Shown here in pieces: positions 25,979 through 35,932 of a DNA stretch of 64,000 nucleotides (positions are counted from its first letter, which is position 1; every line of letters begins with the position of its first letter). Location: contig JBDNIY010000012.1 of the NCBI GenBank assembly GCA_041688015.1, positions 310,001 through 374,000 on the forward strand. Direction: 5' to 3'. Source of the stretch: Parvibaculum sp041688015 (GTDB lineage: Bacteria > Pseudomonadota > Alphaproteobacteria > Parvibaculales > Parvibaculaceae). The position numbers and the translations under genes are program-made. The notes beneath the pieces were generated by a model that saw only the letters and a list, made by a program, of their open reading frames with translations, searched no databases and was not told where the DNA came from.

Positions 25979-27025
25979 TCATTTCCGAACGAGGCCCAAA
26001 AATTGATCCACCTCATCGCGCGTTGTCGCAAATGACAAGACAAGCCGGATAGTCTGAAGTTTATAGCCGCCCGCCGCATCATCCGGATTGGGCCAGGGAT
26101 GAAATACCGCCCCTGATTTCATCAAGCGTTTGAACAACTCAATGGGAAGCCGAGCAAAGACTTCATTTGCCTCAGTCTGACTGGCAAGCTCAATGCCGTT
26201 GACGGCCGCAAGACCGCTCGTCAGAAGCTTGGCCATGGCATTTGCGTGCGTCGCATTGCGCAACCACAAGTCATTTTCGAGATAAGCTTGCAGTTGCACC
26301 GACAAGAAGCGCATCTTTGAAAACAAGTGCCCTGCCCGCTTGCGCCGAAAGGCAAAGTCGCCCACCTGCGCCGGATCAAAAAAGACGACCGCCTCGGCAG
26401 CCATCGCACCATTTTTAGTGGCCCCAAAAGACAGCACGTCCACCCCAACTTTCCACGTCATTTCGGCGGGCGAACATCCAAGTGCAACCAGCGCATTGGC
26501 AAACCGCGCGCCGTCCATATGAACAGTCAGGTCAAACTGACGCGCGATCGCGCTCAATCGGCGCAGATCATCAAGCGTGTAAACCCCACCCGCTTCATTG
26601 GACTGAGTGATGCTCAAGCAGGCCGGTTGCACCTGATGAACATCGTCGCGGCGGAAGGTCATAAGCTTTGCCGACAACAGGGCGGGGTCAATCTTTCCAT
26701 TCTCACCGCCAATACCGATGAGCTTGGCGCCGCCTGAAAACATCTCCGGCGCGCCGCATTCGTCGACATTCACATGCGCAATGTCATGGCAAAGAATGGC
26801 ACCATAGGGCGGGGTGAACGTCGCAAGTGCCAGTGAATTGGCGGCCGTGCCGGTTGCAACGGGAAAGACCACAACGTCGCGTTCAAACACCTCACCAAAA
26901 CGTTGCCTGAGCCCGCTCGTTGTCTCGTCAGCGCCATAGGAGGCCACAGCCTCGCCATTGACATCGGCCAGAGCTTGCAAAATCTCCGGCGCAACGCCGA
27001 ACGCATTGTCACTTGTAAAATTCAT
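25979..27025 (-). CDS. ltaE: Low-specificity L-threonine aldolase
   Basis: A 348-residue PLP-dependent lyase of the threonine aldolase/beta-eliminating family (PF01212): MNFTSDNAFGVAPEIL at the N-terminus, FPVATGTAANSLAL, VHMDGARFANAL, and the PLP lysine in LSFGATKNGAMAAEA. It cleaves threonine or allo-threonine to glycine and acetaldehyde. Start at 27025 after GGAAGACCTCAAC; the frame is open to 27169 but that part has no family similarity. The VOC-family gene lies 41 bases upstream on the same strand. Confidence 0.9.
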   Translation of the reverse strand: MNFTSDNAFGVAPEILQALADVNGEAVASYGADETTSGLRQRFGEVFERDVVVFPVATGTAANSLALATFTPPYGAILCHDIAHVNVDECGAPEMFSGGAKLIGIGGENGKIDPALLSAKLMTFRRDDVHQVQPACLSITQSNEAGGVYTLDDLRRLSAIARQFDLTVHMDGARFANALVALGCSPAEMTWKVGVDVLSFGATKNGAMAAEAVVFFDPAQVGDFAFRRKRAGHLFSKMRFLSVQLQAYLENDLWLRNATHANAMAKLLTSGLAAVNGIELASQTEANEVFARLPIELFKRLMKSGAVFHPWPNPDDAAGGYKLQTIRLVLSFATTRDEVDQFLGLVRK

Positions 27026-27066
27026 GTTGAGGTCTTCCGAAACGCACACAAATAGAAACTGGAACT

Positions 27067-27930
27067 CTAGATCGCCACGACACGTTCGGGGTGTCCAGAC
27101 CATGTCCAAGCCATGCTGGGGCGCGACAATCCTAGCATCATACCGCCTAGCGCACGCGGGTGGAGCCAAAGTTGATCGGCTGGCAGGTCGGCTTTGCGCT
27201 CAGCAGGTCGATCCACAGTATAGCCCGCCCCCAGCGCACTCGCGCGTTCTTCGATCAAGCGAATGTCGGAGGTCTCGGCAAAAGCCATATAGAGGCTTTG
27301 CCCGAAGCGCAAAAAATACCGCGCCATAGTCGTGCCGTCACGCGTCGGGGTAATGACTTCCAGCCGGTCCAGCCGGTCTTTCTCAAACAACGTCAAGGTG
27401 CCGCGGTAGCCAAACACTTCCGACGTGATCTCCGTGTAGTTGCCTGCGTCCAGACCCAACAACTCATTCATCTGTCGCGTGATACCCGCCGTATCATCCG
27501 AAAGGATCGTCGCCTCATAGAGAAAGTCAATCAGACCGACGCGCGGGCGCTCAACAGCCTCGCTGAGCACAAGCCGAAGCCCCGCAATGCCGGTATCTGC
27601 CTCGCTGAGATGAAGCTGACCAGCGGCCCCCAATGGGGCTATGCCTTTGGCTTTTAGGCGCGCGGTAAGCGCAGGCAGATCATGGCTTGAGGCGCCCGCC
27701 GCGAATAGATGCGCGCCACGCTTTGCGACAGCGTCCCCGACAATACCCGCGCCATCAGGCTCGAGAAACTCCACAACGCCCGTGCCGATCCGCAACCGCC
27801 GACGCTTTGCGCCCAGCCCGGCGACGTCATCATGGCCGTCAGGTTCACCTTCCAGAATATCAATCCAGCCCTGCATGGCCGCCGTAGCATCAGGAACAGC
27901 TAGTTGGATCCGATCAATTTTGCTCAGCAT
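27067..27930 (-). CDS. VOC (glyoxalase-like) family protein
   Basis: A 287-residue protein with two paired VOC-type modules: MLSKIDRIQLAVPDATAAMQGWIDIL begins the first, and the second carries LIDFLYEATILSDDTAGITRQMNELLGL and FGYRGTLTLFEKDRLDRLEVITP. VOC proteins include glyoxalase I, extradiol dioxygenases and ligand-binding proteins; the metal residues are not obvious enough to name an activity. Likely cotranscribed with the threonine aldolase gene downstream. Confidence 0.7.
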   Translation of the reverse strand: MLSKIDRIQLAVPDATAAMQGWIDILEGEPDGHDDVAGLGAKRRRLRIGTGVVEFLEPDGAGIVGDAVAKRGAHLFAAGASSHDLPALTARLKAKGIAPLGAAGQLHLSEADTGIAGLRLVLSEAVERPRVGLIDFLYEATILSDDTAGITRQMNELLGLDAGNYTEITSEVFGYRGTLTLFEKDRLDRLEVITPTRDGTTMARYFLRFGQSLYMAFAETSDIRLIEERASALGAGYTVDRPAERKADLPADQLWLHPRALGGMMLGLSRPSMAWTWSGHPERVVAI

Positions 27931-28480
27931 GGTGCCGCGGTCCCTTCGGTTTTTCTATCTTTTGGGTAGGCCGACCCAAATCTTTGGCCTGTGAGACCTT
28001 GTCAGAGGCCTAAACGGTCCTCAAGAGCCATGCTGCGCTGTATTTTATTCTCCAATAAATCGGCAAGATTGAAAATGATATCTTTTAGGTCAGCAACCCT
28101 GTCTTATTTACTTGATTCAGAGCCTTCAATCCGGCATATTCCACGCGACCGGAAAGGTTCTGCCTGCTCGGTCGAATGAGACGCGTTATAGTGGCCGCTC
28201 ATTTCGCAGAAACGGGGGCTCGCGCCACCGTCTTAAATTTTTTGACAAGCTGCGAAACTGGCGCCGCGTCAGGCCGGAAGACCGGTATAGCGGTGCATGA
28301 CAGGGCAAAACCTGTCTTGCAAATAATTATGTGATAGGCGTGCAATCCGTTTGTAATCCGCGTCCCAGGGTTCTGAAGACAGCCATGTCCAAAGACCACC
28401 GGGGACTGGGCCACGAGCGGAAACGGGAGCGATCCGCCTCAACCAGACGTAGCTGGAGCGGAATTTTGACAGAGGACGAG
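27931..28480. other. Divergent intergenic region upstream of gltB
   Basis: About 550 bases between the VOC gene and gltB. No tRNA, ORF of good quality or strong terminator was found. It is AT-richer around 28040-28110 and 28230-28250 (TTTTTTGACA). It must hold the promoters of both flanking genes. The gltB frame is open from 28331, so part of the right side could encode an N-terminal extension if an earlier start were used. Confidence 0.5.
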
Positions 28481-31400
28481 ATGCGTATGACAGAGAAGCT
28501 GACAGGAGCGCGCCAAACGCTGTTCAATGTGGAGAGCCGCAAAGGCGCTCGCACGGGGAACGCGCAAACCGCCGCAACGTCGCTTCCTGCGGGTCTGCCG
28601 GGCGCGCAGGGACTATACGACCCCCGTAACGAGCACGATGCCTGCGGCATCGGCTTTGTTGCGAATATCCACAATCGAAAATCGCATAAAATCATCGAGA
28701 ATGGTCTCCAAATTCTCAAAAATCTGGAGCATCGCGGGGCTGTGGGCGCTGACCCCAAGGCGGGCGACGGCGCGGGCATTCTCATTCAGATGCCTGACGC
28801 TTTTTTCCGCGCAGAGGCGACCCGCCTTGGCTTTGAGTTGCCCGTCGAAGGTAAGTACGGCGTCGGTCAGTTCTTCTTGCCGCGCGATGACAGCGACCGC
28901 GCCAAAGTGGCTGCCCTTGTCGAAAAGCTCGTCGCCGAAGAGGGTCAAATTTTTCTCGGCTGGCGCGATGTGCCAGTCGACAACTCGGATTTGGGCCAAT
29001 CGGTAAGGCCGACAGAACCCTTCCATTGTCAGGCCTTCGTGGCGCAAGGTCCTTCGATCACCGATCAAGATCATTTTGAGCGCAAGCTCTTCGTCATTCG
29101 CAAGCGCGTCTTCAATACGCTTTATGCCGAAAAGGCCGTCATCCCGCGCGGGCTATACATTTCGTCCTTCTCCACACGCACCGTCGTTTACAAGGGCATG
29201 CTGCTGGCCGCTCAGGTTGGATCCTATTATACCGACCTGAAGGACCCACGCATGGTGACGGCGCTCGCCATGGTGCATCAGCGTTTCTCGACCAACACGT
29301 TTCCCACATGGAGCCTTGCCCACCCCTTCCGCATGATCAGCCATAACGGCGAAATCAACACGGTGCGCGGCAACACCAACTGGATTCAGGCGCGCTACGC
29401 CGCCATGCAATCCGACATTCTGGGCGATGATCTAAAGAAGCTCTGGCCGGTTGCCGTTGACGGCCAGTCGGACACAGCCTGCTTTGATAATGCGCTCGAA
29501 CTGCTCGTCATGGGCGGCTATTCGCTCGCCCATGCCATGATGATGCTGATCCCCGAAGCTTGGGCGGGCAACCCACTGATGGATGAGGATCGCCGCGCTT
29601 TCTATGAATATCACGCCTCTCTCATGGAGCCATGGGACGGCCCGGCCGCCATTGCTTTCACCGACGGTCGCCAGATCGGCGCGACGCTCGACCGCAATGG
29701 CCTGCGCCCCGCGCGCTATTATGTGACGGATGACGGCGACGTCATCATGGCGTCAGAAATGGGCGTACTGCCGATCCCAGAAGAAAAAATTATCGAAAAA
29801 TGGCGTCTCCAGCCCGGTAAGATGCTGCTCATCGACCTTGAAGAAGGCCGCATCATTTCCGATGACGAAGTGAAGACGAAACTCGCCAAGCAGCATCCTT
29901 ATCAAGCCTGGCTTGACCGCACGCAGGTCGTTCTGGAAGACATGCCGTCATCCACAAAGGCAGCAACACCAAAGCCCGCCGGCAGCCCCTCGCTACTCGA
30001 CCTGCAGCAAGCATTTGGCTACAGTCAGGAAGACCTAAAATTCCTTATGGTGCCAATGGCGCTCGAAGGCCAGGAAGCAACCGGCTCCATGGGCACCGAT
30101 ACGCCCATTTCTGCGCTCTCGAACAAGGCAAAGACGCTCTACACCTATTTCAAGCAAAACTTCGCACAGGTCACAAACCCGCCAATCGATCCGATCCGCG
30201 AAGAACTCGTCATGTCACTCGTCTCCTTCATCGGGCCGCGCCCCAACCTGCTTGATCTCAAGGGCATGTCGGCGGTGAAGCGTCTGGAAGTGCGCCAGCC
30301 CATCCTGACCAATGAGGATCTCGAAAAAATCCGCATGATTGGCGGCGTCGTAACCAATCACTTCCGTGCAGAAACACTCGACATCACCTATTTGGCAACG
30401 CGTGGCGCGGAAGCCATGGAAGACATGCTGACGCGTCTTTGTGCGCGCGCCGAAGAGACCGTTCGTTCAGGCACCAACATCATCATCCTGTCTGACCGCA
30501 TGGTGACGGCCGAGCGCATGGCTATCCCGGCATTGCTGGCAACCTCTGCCGTCCATCACCATTTGATCCGTACGGGCCTGCGCACCTTGGTCGGCCTTGT
30601 CGTTGAAACCGGCGAAGCGCGCGAAGTGCACCACTTTGCCTGCCTTGCGGGCTATGGCGCGGAGGCGATCAACCCCTATCTCGCCTTTGACACGCTGGAA
30701 GCCGTCTTGCCCTCGCTGGACGATGATCTGACAGCCTATGACGCCAACAAGCGCTATATCAAAGCCATCGATAAGGGCCTTCTCAAGGTCATGTCCAAGA
30801 TGGGCATCTCGACCTACCAGTCCTATTGCGGCGCACAGATTTTCGATGCTGTAGGCCTCAACTCTGCCTTCATAAAAAAATACTTCACCGGCACGGCGAC
30901 GCAGATCGAAGGCATCGGCTGCGCGGAAGTGGCGGAAGAAACCTTCCGTCGCCATCACCTTGCCTTCTCTGACGCCCCCGTTCTGAAGAACGCGCTGGAT
31001 GTCGGTGGCGAATATGCCTACCGCATTCGTGGCGAAGAACACGCTTGGACAGCAGACTCCGTGCGCGACCTGCAACATGCGGTGCGCGGTAATAGCCAAG
31101 ACAAATATCGCGAGTTTGCCAAAAGCATCAACGAACAGACCGAACGATTCCTGACGATACGCGGCCTCTTTGAAATCAAGACCGCCGCGCAGGATGGTCG
31201 TAAGCCTGTGCCGCTCGATGAAGTGGAAACGGCTGCCGACATCGTCAAGCGGTTTGCAACGGGTGCCATGTCCTACGGCTCGATCAGCCGGGAAGCTCAC
31301 ACCAACCTTGCCATTGCCATGAACCGCATCGGCGGACGCTCCAACACCGGCGAAGGTGGCGAAGAAGTTGATCGCTTTACACCGTTGCCTAACGGCGACA

Positions 31401-33244
31401 GCATGCGCTCCTCGATCAAGCAGGTTGCGTCGGGTCGCTTTGGCGTAACGACAGAATATCTTGTCAACGCCGACATGCTCCAAATCAAGATGGCGCAGGG
31501 AGCAAAGCCCGGCGAAGGTGGGCAATTGCCCGGCCATAAGGTGGACGCAATCATCGCCAAGGTGCGCCATTCGACACCGGGCGTCGCCCTCATCTCGCCG
31601 CCCCCGCATCACGACATCTATTCAATCGAAGACCTCGCTCAGCTGATCTTCGATCTCAAAAACACCAACCCCGAAGCTTTGGTGTCGGTGAAGCTTGTTT
31701 CCGAGGTTGGCGTCGGTACGGTCGCGGCCGGTGTCTCCAAGGCGCGCGCTGACCATGTGACGATTTCAGGTTTTGAAGGCGGCACGGGTGCCTCGCCGCT
31801 CACATCGATCAAACATGCCGGCAGTCCATGGGAAATCGGTCTTGCCGAAACCCATCAGACGCTCGTCATGAACCGTCTGCGTGGCCGCATCACGGTGCAG
31901 GTCGATGGCGGGTTACGCACCGGCCGCGACGTCGTCATTGGCGCCCTACTCGGCGCAGACGAATTCGGCTTTGCTACCGCACCTCTCATCGCGGCGGGCT
32001 GCATCATGATGCGCAAGTGCCATCTCAACACCTGCCCTGTAGGCGTTGCGACGCAGGACCCCGAACTCCGCAAGCGCTTCGTCGGTCAGCCCGAACATGT
32101 CATCAACTATTTTTTCTTCGTCGCCGAAGAGGTCCGCGAATTGATGGCTGAACTGGGCTACCGCACGGTCAATGAAATGATTGGCCAGGCCCAGATGCTC
32201 GACAAGCGCAAGATCGTCGACCACTGGAAGGCGCACGGGTTGGATTTCACCCGCATGTTCCACAAAGTCGAAATGCCTGCCGACGTGGCCATCCACAAGA
32301 CAGAAGATCAGGACCACAACATCGAGCATGTGCTCGACCGCAAGCTAATCGAACTGTCCAAGGACGCCATTGCCAACAAGAAGCCCGTAAAGATCGAGAT
32401 GACGGTCGGCAACACCGATCGCACGATTGGTGCCATGTTGTCTGGGACAATTGCGAGGGCCTATGGTCATGCGGGCCTGCCCGAAGACACGATCCATGTA
32501 AAGCTCAACGGCACGTCCGGCCAGAGTTTCGGTGCATGGGCCGCCCATGGCGTCACACTCGAACTGGAAGGCCAAGCCAACGATTATGTCGGCAAGGGCC
32601 TGTCGGGCGGTCGTCTCATTATCTATCCGCCGAAAAATACAAAGATCGTACCCGAACATTCGATCATCGTTGGCAACACGGTTCTTTACGGTGCCATCAG
32701 CGGTGAGTGCTATTTCCGTGGCGTGGCTGGCGAACGCTTTGCCGTGCGCAACTCCGGTGCCATCGCCGTTGTCGAGGGCGCGGGTGACCATGGCTGCGAA
32801 TATATGACCGGCGGAATTGTCGTCGTGCTTGGCCAGACAGGCCGCAACTTTGCGGCGGGCATGTCAGGCGGTATCGCCTATGTGCTCGACGAAGATGGCA
32901 AGTTCGAGCAACGCTGTAACATGGCCATGGTTGATCTTGAGCCGGTGGAAGCCGAGCTTGAGCTGATGGAAAAATTGCATCAGCAGCGCAACGATCTGAC
33001 AAGCCACGGCCGCGTCGATGTCATGTCCGACATGACGCGCTTTGATGCCGAGCGTCTGCGTCAGCTCATCGAAAACCACGCCCGTTACACCAATTCCGGA
33101 CGGGCCAAAGAAATATTGGCTGAATGGGACACGATGCTGCCTAAATTCCGCAAGGTGATGCCGGTCGAATACCGCCGCGCGTTGAAGGAAATGGCCAAGG
33201 CGCAAGAGAGCGCTCCCCAGGCAACCGCAGCGGCAGGAGAATAA
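28481..33244 (+). CDS. gltB: Glutamate synthase (NADPH) large subunit
   Basis: A 1587-residue GltB. The propeptide ends before the catalytic cysteine in HDACGIGFVAN, the N-terminal nucleophile of the glutaminase domain. A central and an FMN-binding synthase domain follow (MSYGSISREAHTNLAIAMNRIGG, EGGEEV, GGTGASPLTSIKHAG), then the 3Fe-4S cysteines in CIMMRKCHLNTCPVG and the C-terminal beta-helix (AVVEGAGDHGCEYMTGG). Together with GltD it makes two glutamates from glutamine and 2-oxoglutarate. ATG 28481 follows GAGGACGAG; ATG 28487 is equally plausible. gltD begins four bases after the stop. Confidence 0.95.
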   Translation: MRMTEKLTGARQTLFNVESRKGARTGNAQTAATSLPAGLPGAQGLYDPRNEHDACGIGFVANIHNRKSHKIIENGLQILKNLEHRGAVGADPKAGDGAGILIQMPDAFFRAEATRLGFELPVEGKYGVGQFFLPRDDSDRAKVAALVEKLVAEEGQIFLGWRDVPVDNSDLGQSVRPTEPFHCQAFVAQGPSITDQDHFERKLFVIRKRVFNTLYAEKAVIPRGLYISSFSTRTVVYKGMLLAAQVGSYYTDLKDPRMVTALAMVHQRFSTNTFPTWSLAHPFRMISHNGEINTVRGNTNWIQARYAAMQSDILGDDLKKLWPVAVDGQSDTACFDNALELLVMGGYSLAHAMMMLIPEAWAGNPLMDEDRRAFYEYHASLMEPWDGPAAIAFTDGRQIGATLDRNGLRPARYYVTDDGDVIMASEMGVLPIPEEKIIEKWRLQPGKMLLIDLEEGRIISDDEVKTKLAKQHPYQAWLDRTQVVLEDMPSSTKAATPKPAGSPSLLDLQQAFGYSQEDLKFLMVPMALEGQEATGSMGTDTPISALSNKAKTLYTYFKQNFAQVTNPPIDPIREELVMSLVSFIGPRPNLLDLKGMSAVKRLEVRQPILTNEDLEKIRMIGGVVTNHFRAETLDITYLATRGAEAMEDMLTRLCARAEETVRSGTNIIILSDRMVTAERMAIPALLATSAVHHHLIRTGLRTLVGLVVETGEAREVHHFACLAGYGAEAINPYLAFDTLEAVLPSLDDDLTAYDANKRYIKAIDKGLLKVMSKMGISTYQSYCGAQIFDAVGLNSAFIKKYFTGTATQIEGIGCAEVAEETFRRHHLAFSDAPVLKNALDVGGEYAYRIRGEEHAWTADSVRDLQHAVRGNSQDKYREFAKSINEQTERFLTIRGLFEIKTAAQDGRKPVPLDEVETAADIVKRFATGAMSYGSISREAHTNLAIAMNRIGGRSNTGEGGEEVDRFTPLPNGDSMRSSIKQVASGRFGVTTEYLVNADMLQIKMAQGAKPGEGGQLPGHKVDAIIAKVRHSTPGVALISPPPHHDIYSIEDLAQLIFDLKNTNPEALVSVKLVSEVGVGTVAAGVSKARADHVTISGFEGGTGASPLTSIKHAGSPWEIGLAETHQTLVMNRLRGRITVQVDGGLRTGRDVVIGALLGADEFGFATAPLIAAGCIMMRKCHLNTCPVGVATQDPELRKRFVGQPEHVINYFFFVAEEVRELMAELGYRTVNEMIGQAQMLDKRKIVDHWKAHGLDFTRMFHKVEMPADVAIHKTEDQDHNIEHVLDRKLIELSKDAIANKKPVKIEMTVGNTDRTIGAMLSGTIARAYGHAGLPEDTIHVKLNGTSGQSFGAWAAHGVTLELEGQANDYVGKGLSGGRLIIYPPKNTKIVPEHSIIVGNTVLYGAISGECYFRGVAGERFAVRNSGAIAVVEGAGDHGCEYMTGGIVVVLGQTGRNFAAGMSGGIAYVLDEDGKFEQRCNMAMVDLEPVEAELELMEKLHQQRNDLTSHGRVDVMSDMTRFDAERLRQLIENHARYTNSGRAKEILAEWDTMLPKFRKVMPVEYRRALKEMAKAQESAPQATAAAGE

Positions 33245-33248
33245 GAGA

Positions 33249-34667
33249 TTGGGAAAGATAACTGGTTTCCTGGAAATAGACCGCCAGGATCGAAAGTACC
33301 GGCCTGCGTCAGATCGTGTCCGCAGTTACACGGAATTTGTCATTCCGTTGGCGGACAAGGTTGTGCGCGATCAGGCGTCGCGCTGCATGGATTGTGGCGT
33401 TCCCTATTGCCACACGGGTTGTCCAGTCAACAACCAGATCCCCGACTGGAACGATCTCGTCTATCGCGACAATTGGGCGGAGGCCTCCCGCAACCTTCAT
33501 TCGACCAATAATTTTCCCGAGTTCACGGGCCGTATCTGCCCTGCCCCCTGCGAGGCAGCCTGCACGTTGAACCTGATTGAAAGCCCCGTGACGATCAAAA
33601 CGATCGAACATGCGATTGTTGAACGTGGTTGGGCTGAAGGTTGGATCAAGCCGCAGATTGCCGCCGTGAAGACCAGCAAGCGCGTTGCCGTTGTTGGGGC
33701 AGGCCCTGCGGGTCTTGCCTGTGTGCAGCAGCTTGCGCGTGCTGGCCACGACGTCCATTTGTTTGAAAAAAATGCCAAGGCAGGCGGTCTTCTGCGCTAT
33801 GGCATTCCCGACTTCAAATTGGAAAAGCACACCATTGATCGGCGCCTAGGACAGATTGAAGCCGAAGGTGTGACGTTCCACTACAACGTCAACATCGGCG
33901 TCGATAAAAAGACTTCAGACATCGTCGCTGAATTTGACGCCGTCGTTCTGACCGGCGGTTCGGAAAAACCACGCGATCTTCCCGTCGAAGGCCGCGACCT
34001 GCACGGCGTGCATTTTGCCATGGAGTTTTTGCCTCAGCAGAACCGCCGTGTCTCCAATGAGCCGTTGAACAATGTCGAGCCCATTCTCGCCAACGGCAAG
34101 CATGTCGTCGTCATCGGCGGCGGCGACACAGGCTCTGACTGCATTGGCACATCGTTCCGCCAGGGTGCCGTCTCTGTCACCCAGCTCGAAATCATGCCCC
34201 AGCCACCAGAGCACGAAAACAAGCTGCTAACTTGGCCCGACTGGCCGCTCAAGATGAGCACATCGTCAAGCCAAGCCGAAGGCGCAACGCGCGATTTCGC
34301 CGTCATGACGCGACGCATTGTTGGAGACGGCGGCAAAGTCCGGGCAATTGAATGTGTCCGCCTTGACGACAAGATGCAGCCTGTTGAAGGCAGTTCATTT
34401 GAAATCAAGGCCGATCTGGTCCTGCTCGCCATGGGCTTTGTCTCGCCAATCCACGACGGCATGCTAAGTGAACTTGGGCTTGAATTCGACAAACGCGGCA
34501 ATGTCGCCGCCGATACAGCGACCTACAAATCCAGCCTTGAAAAAGTGTTTGCGGCAGGCGACATGCGCCGCGGCCAGTCACTGGTGGTTTGGGCGATCCG
34601 CGAAGGTCGTCAGGCTGCGCGTGAAGTTGACCTCTTCTTGATGGGCGAAACGCTGCTGCCACGCTAA
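33249..34667 (+). CDS. gltD: Glutamate synthase (NADPH) small subunit
   Basis: A 472-residue GltD: N-terminal iron-sulfur domain with CMDCGVPYCHTGCPVNN and CPAPCEAACTLN, a first Rossmann fold (VAVVGAGPAGLACVQQLARAG), a second (VVVIGGGDTGSDCIG) and the C-terminal FAD motif (KVFAAGDMRRGQSLVVWAI). It moves electrons from NADPH through FAD and 4Fe-4S centres to GltB. The start is TTG at 33249, with the SD GGAGAATAAGAG overlapping the end of gltB; the N-terminus MGKITGFLEIDRQ matches the family, so the non-ATG start looks real. Confidence 0.95.
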   Translation: MGKITGFLEIDRQDRKYRPASDRVRSYTEFVIPLADKVVRDQASRCMDCGVPYCHTGCPVNNQIPDWNDLVYRDNWAEASRNLHSTNNFPEFTGRICPAPCEAACTLNLIESPVTIKTIEHAIVERGWAEGWIKPQIAAVKTSKRVAVVGAGPAGLACVQQLARAGHDVHLFEKNAKAGGLLRYGIPDFKLEKHTIDRRLGQIEAEGVTFHYNVNIGVDKKTSDIVAEFDAVVLTGGSEKPRDLPVEGRDLHGVHFAMEFLPQQNRRVSNEPLNNVEPILANGKHVVVIGGGDTGSDCIGTSFRQGAVSVTQLEIMPQPPEHENKLLTWPDWPLKMSTSSSQAEGATRDFAVMTRRIVGDGGKVRAIECVRLDDKMQPVEGSSFEIKADLVLLAMGFVSPIHDGMLSELGLEFDKRGNVAADTATYKSSLEKVFAAGDMRRGQSLVVWAIREGRQAAREVDLFLMGETLLPR

Positions 34668-34691
34668 CCCGACGAACATCAATGAAATCAG

Positions 34692-34720
34692 GGTCCTGCA
34701 TCCGTGCAGGGCCTTTTTTT
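34692..34720 (+). terminator. Rho-independent terminator of gltBD
   Basis: GGTCCTGCA (34692-34700), loop TCCG, TGCAGGGCC (34705-34713), followed by seven T. Confidence 0.9.
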
Positions 34721-34724
34721 GGTT

Positions 34725-34762
34725 TTAATCAATAAATAGACTCTGGTCTATTTATTGATTAA
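34725..34762. repeat. Perfect 17-bp inverted repeat with 4-base spacer, possible operator
   Basis: TAATCAATAAATAGAC (34726-34741) and GTCTATTTATTGATTA (34746-34761) are exact reverse complements around TCTG, extended by one more pair. It is AT-rich, has no U tract and follows the gltD terminator, so it is not that gene's terminator. The central ATAGAC-N4-GTCTAT resembles TetR-family operators. It is centred 57 bases before the Coq4-family start codon. Confidence 0.7.
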
Positions 34763-34800
34763 CTTTGCCTGATCGCACAGACGAGGGGGCCGGAACCACC

Positions 34801-35799
34801 ATGCCGCACACCGAAACGCAGATGGAATTAGAAGCCTTGGTGGGAAATTTCGCCACGGTTGCCTCGACGTCTGGCGGAATCGAGGATTTAGCTCGCCGCG
34901 CGAAGGCAGGTGACACAGATGCCGCCACCGGCGTCGTAGCCGCCATCCTGCGCGTCGCCGCAATTGATCCCGGTGCCTCAATGGCGGTTCTCGACGCCAT
35001 CACGCGCGGCTGGCTTAGCGCAGAGGCCGATGCCATCCAGACGCCTCCCTCGCAATCTGCCATGCTGAAAGACCTTGCCGAGCCGGGCAATCTCAATGCT
35101 GGTTTCTGGACGCCCTTCTGGGATTTCATAACCACATCCAGTTCCCAAGAACGCGGTGGCGATGAAGTGACCGCCATGGTGGCGGCCCTTGGCGGCAATC
35201 TGTACGAAAACTACAGTGATCTGGCAGAGGCTGCCGCCCTCGCCCACCCCGGGGCCGCAAATGCTGCTGCACGAGCCACGCCCCCCAAATTGACACTCGA
35301 AAGCCTCGCCGCATTGCCCACTGGCTCGCTAGGCCACGACTTCTATCGCCTGATTGCCGACAATAATTTCAGCCTCGAAGTCCTCGACCGCGAGGCCGCT
35401 GGCCTGCAAGGCATGCCACCTGCGCAGCGCTATCTGAACCTGCGCATCTTACAGATGCACGATGTATGGCACCTTGTCGGCGGCTTTCGCACAACCATTC
35501 TGCAAGAGGTCGCCATCTCCTCCTTCTCTCTCGCTCAATTCGGTCATACCTATTCCGCCATGCTAATCGGAACAGCCGCAACCTCGGCACTATTCAACTC
35601 GATGGAGGCGTTTGGCCTCTCCATGCAGATCATCTCCGAAGGCTGGTTGCATGGCCGCACGATGCCATCCTTCATGGCAATCGAATGGGAAAATGAATGG
35701 CATCTGCCAATCTCGGAGATCCGCACACGGCACGGCATTAAACCCTTCGCAAGTATTTTTCCCGCCGACCTGATCGAACAATTACGCGACGCGGCCTGA
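34801..35799 (+). CDS. Coq4-family protein (ubiquinone biosynthesis Coq4-like)
   Basis: A 332-residue protein. The C-terminal half (about 165-325) contains the Coq4 metal-binding signature HDxxHx11E: H220-D221 and H224 in MHDVWHLVGG, E236 in LQEVAI. Coq4 binds zinc and supports ubiquinone ring modification in eukaryotes and some bacteria. The N-terminal ~160 residues are Ala-rich, helical-looking and unassigned, making it longer than a minimal Coq4. An ATG at 34801 is preferred over the TTG at 34765. Flanked by gltBD and a hybrid kinase, with no other ubi genes; role inferred from the motif only. Confidence 0.75.
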   Translation: MPHTETQMELEALVGNFATVASTSGGIEDLARRAKAGDTDAATGVVAAILRVAAIDPGASMAVLDAITRGWLSAEADAIQTPPSQSAMLKDLAEPGNLNAGFWTPFWDFITTSSSQERGGDEVTAMVAALGGNLYENYSDLAEAAALAHPGAANAAARATPPKLTLESLAALPTGSLGHDFYRLIADNNFSLEVLDREAAGLQGMPPAQRYLNLRILQMHDVWHLVGGFRTTILQEVAISSFSLAQFGHTYSAMLIGTAATSALFNSMEAFGLSMQIISEGWLHGRTMPSFMAIEWENEWHLPISEIRTRHGIKPFASIFPADLIEQLRDAA

Positions 35800-35932
35800 A
35801 TCCAAACCACCAATCATCCATAGGCCTGATCGAATCCCACTCTGCCTTGCCTTTGTCGGTGTAACATCACTGGACATGAGCGCGCTTGTTGTCTTCACTT
35901 AGCGTGCGTAAGCCCTGAGGAGAGAAACGCTC

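Noticed and set aside
28238..28291. gltB promoter suspected from TTGACA and TATAGC
   Set aside because: The two elements are not at a workable distance from each other, and neither has a good partner; not reported as a promoter.
30467..31612. Long open frame antisense to gltB
   Set aside because: It lies wholly opposite a highly conserved domain of gltB; no SD and no recognisable protein. A by-product of codon bias.
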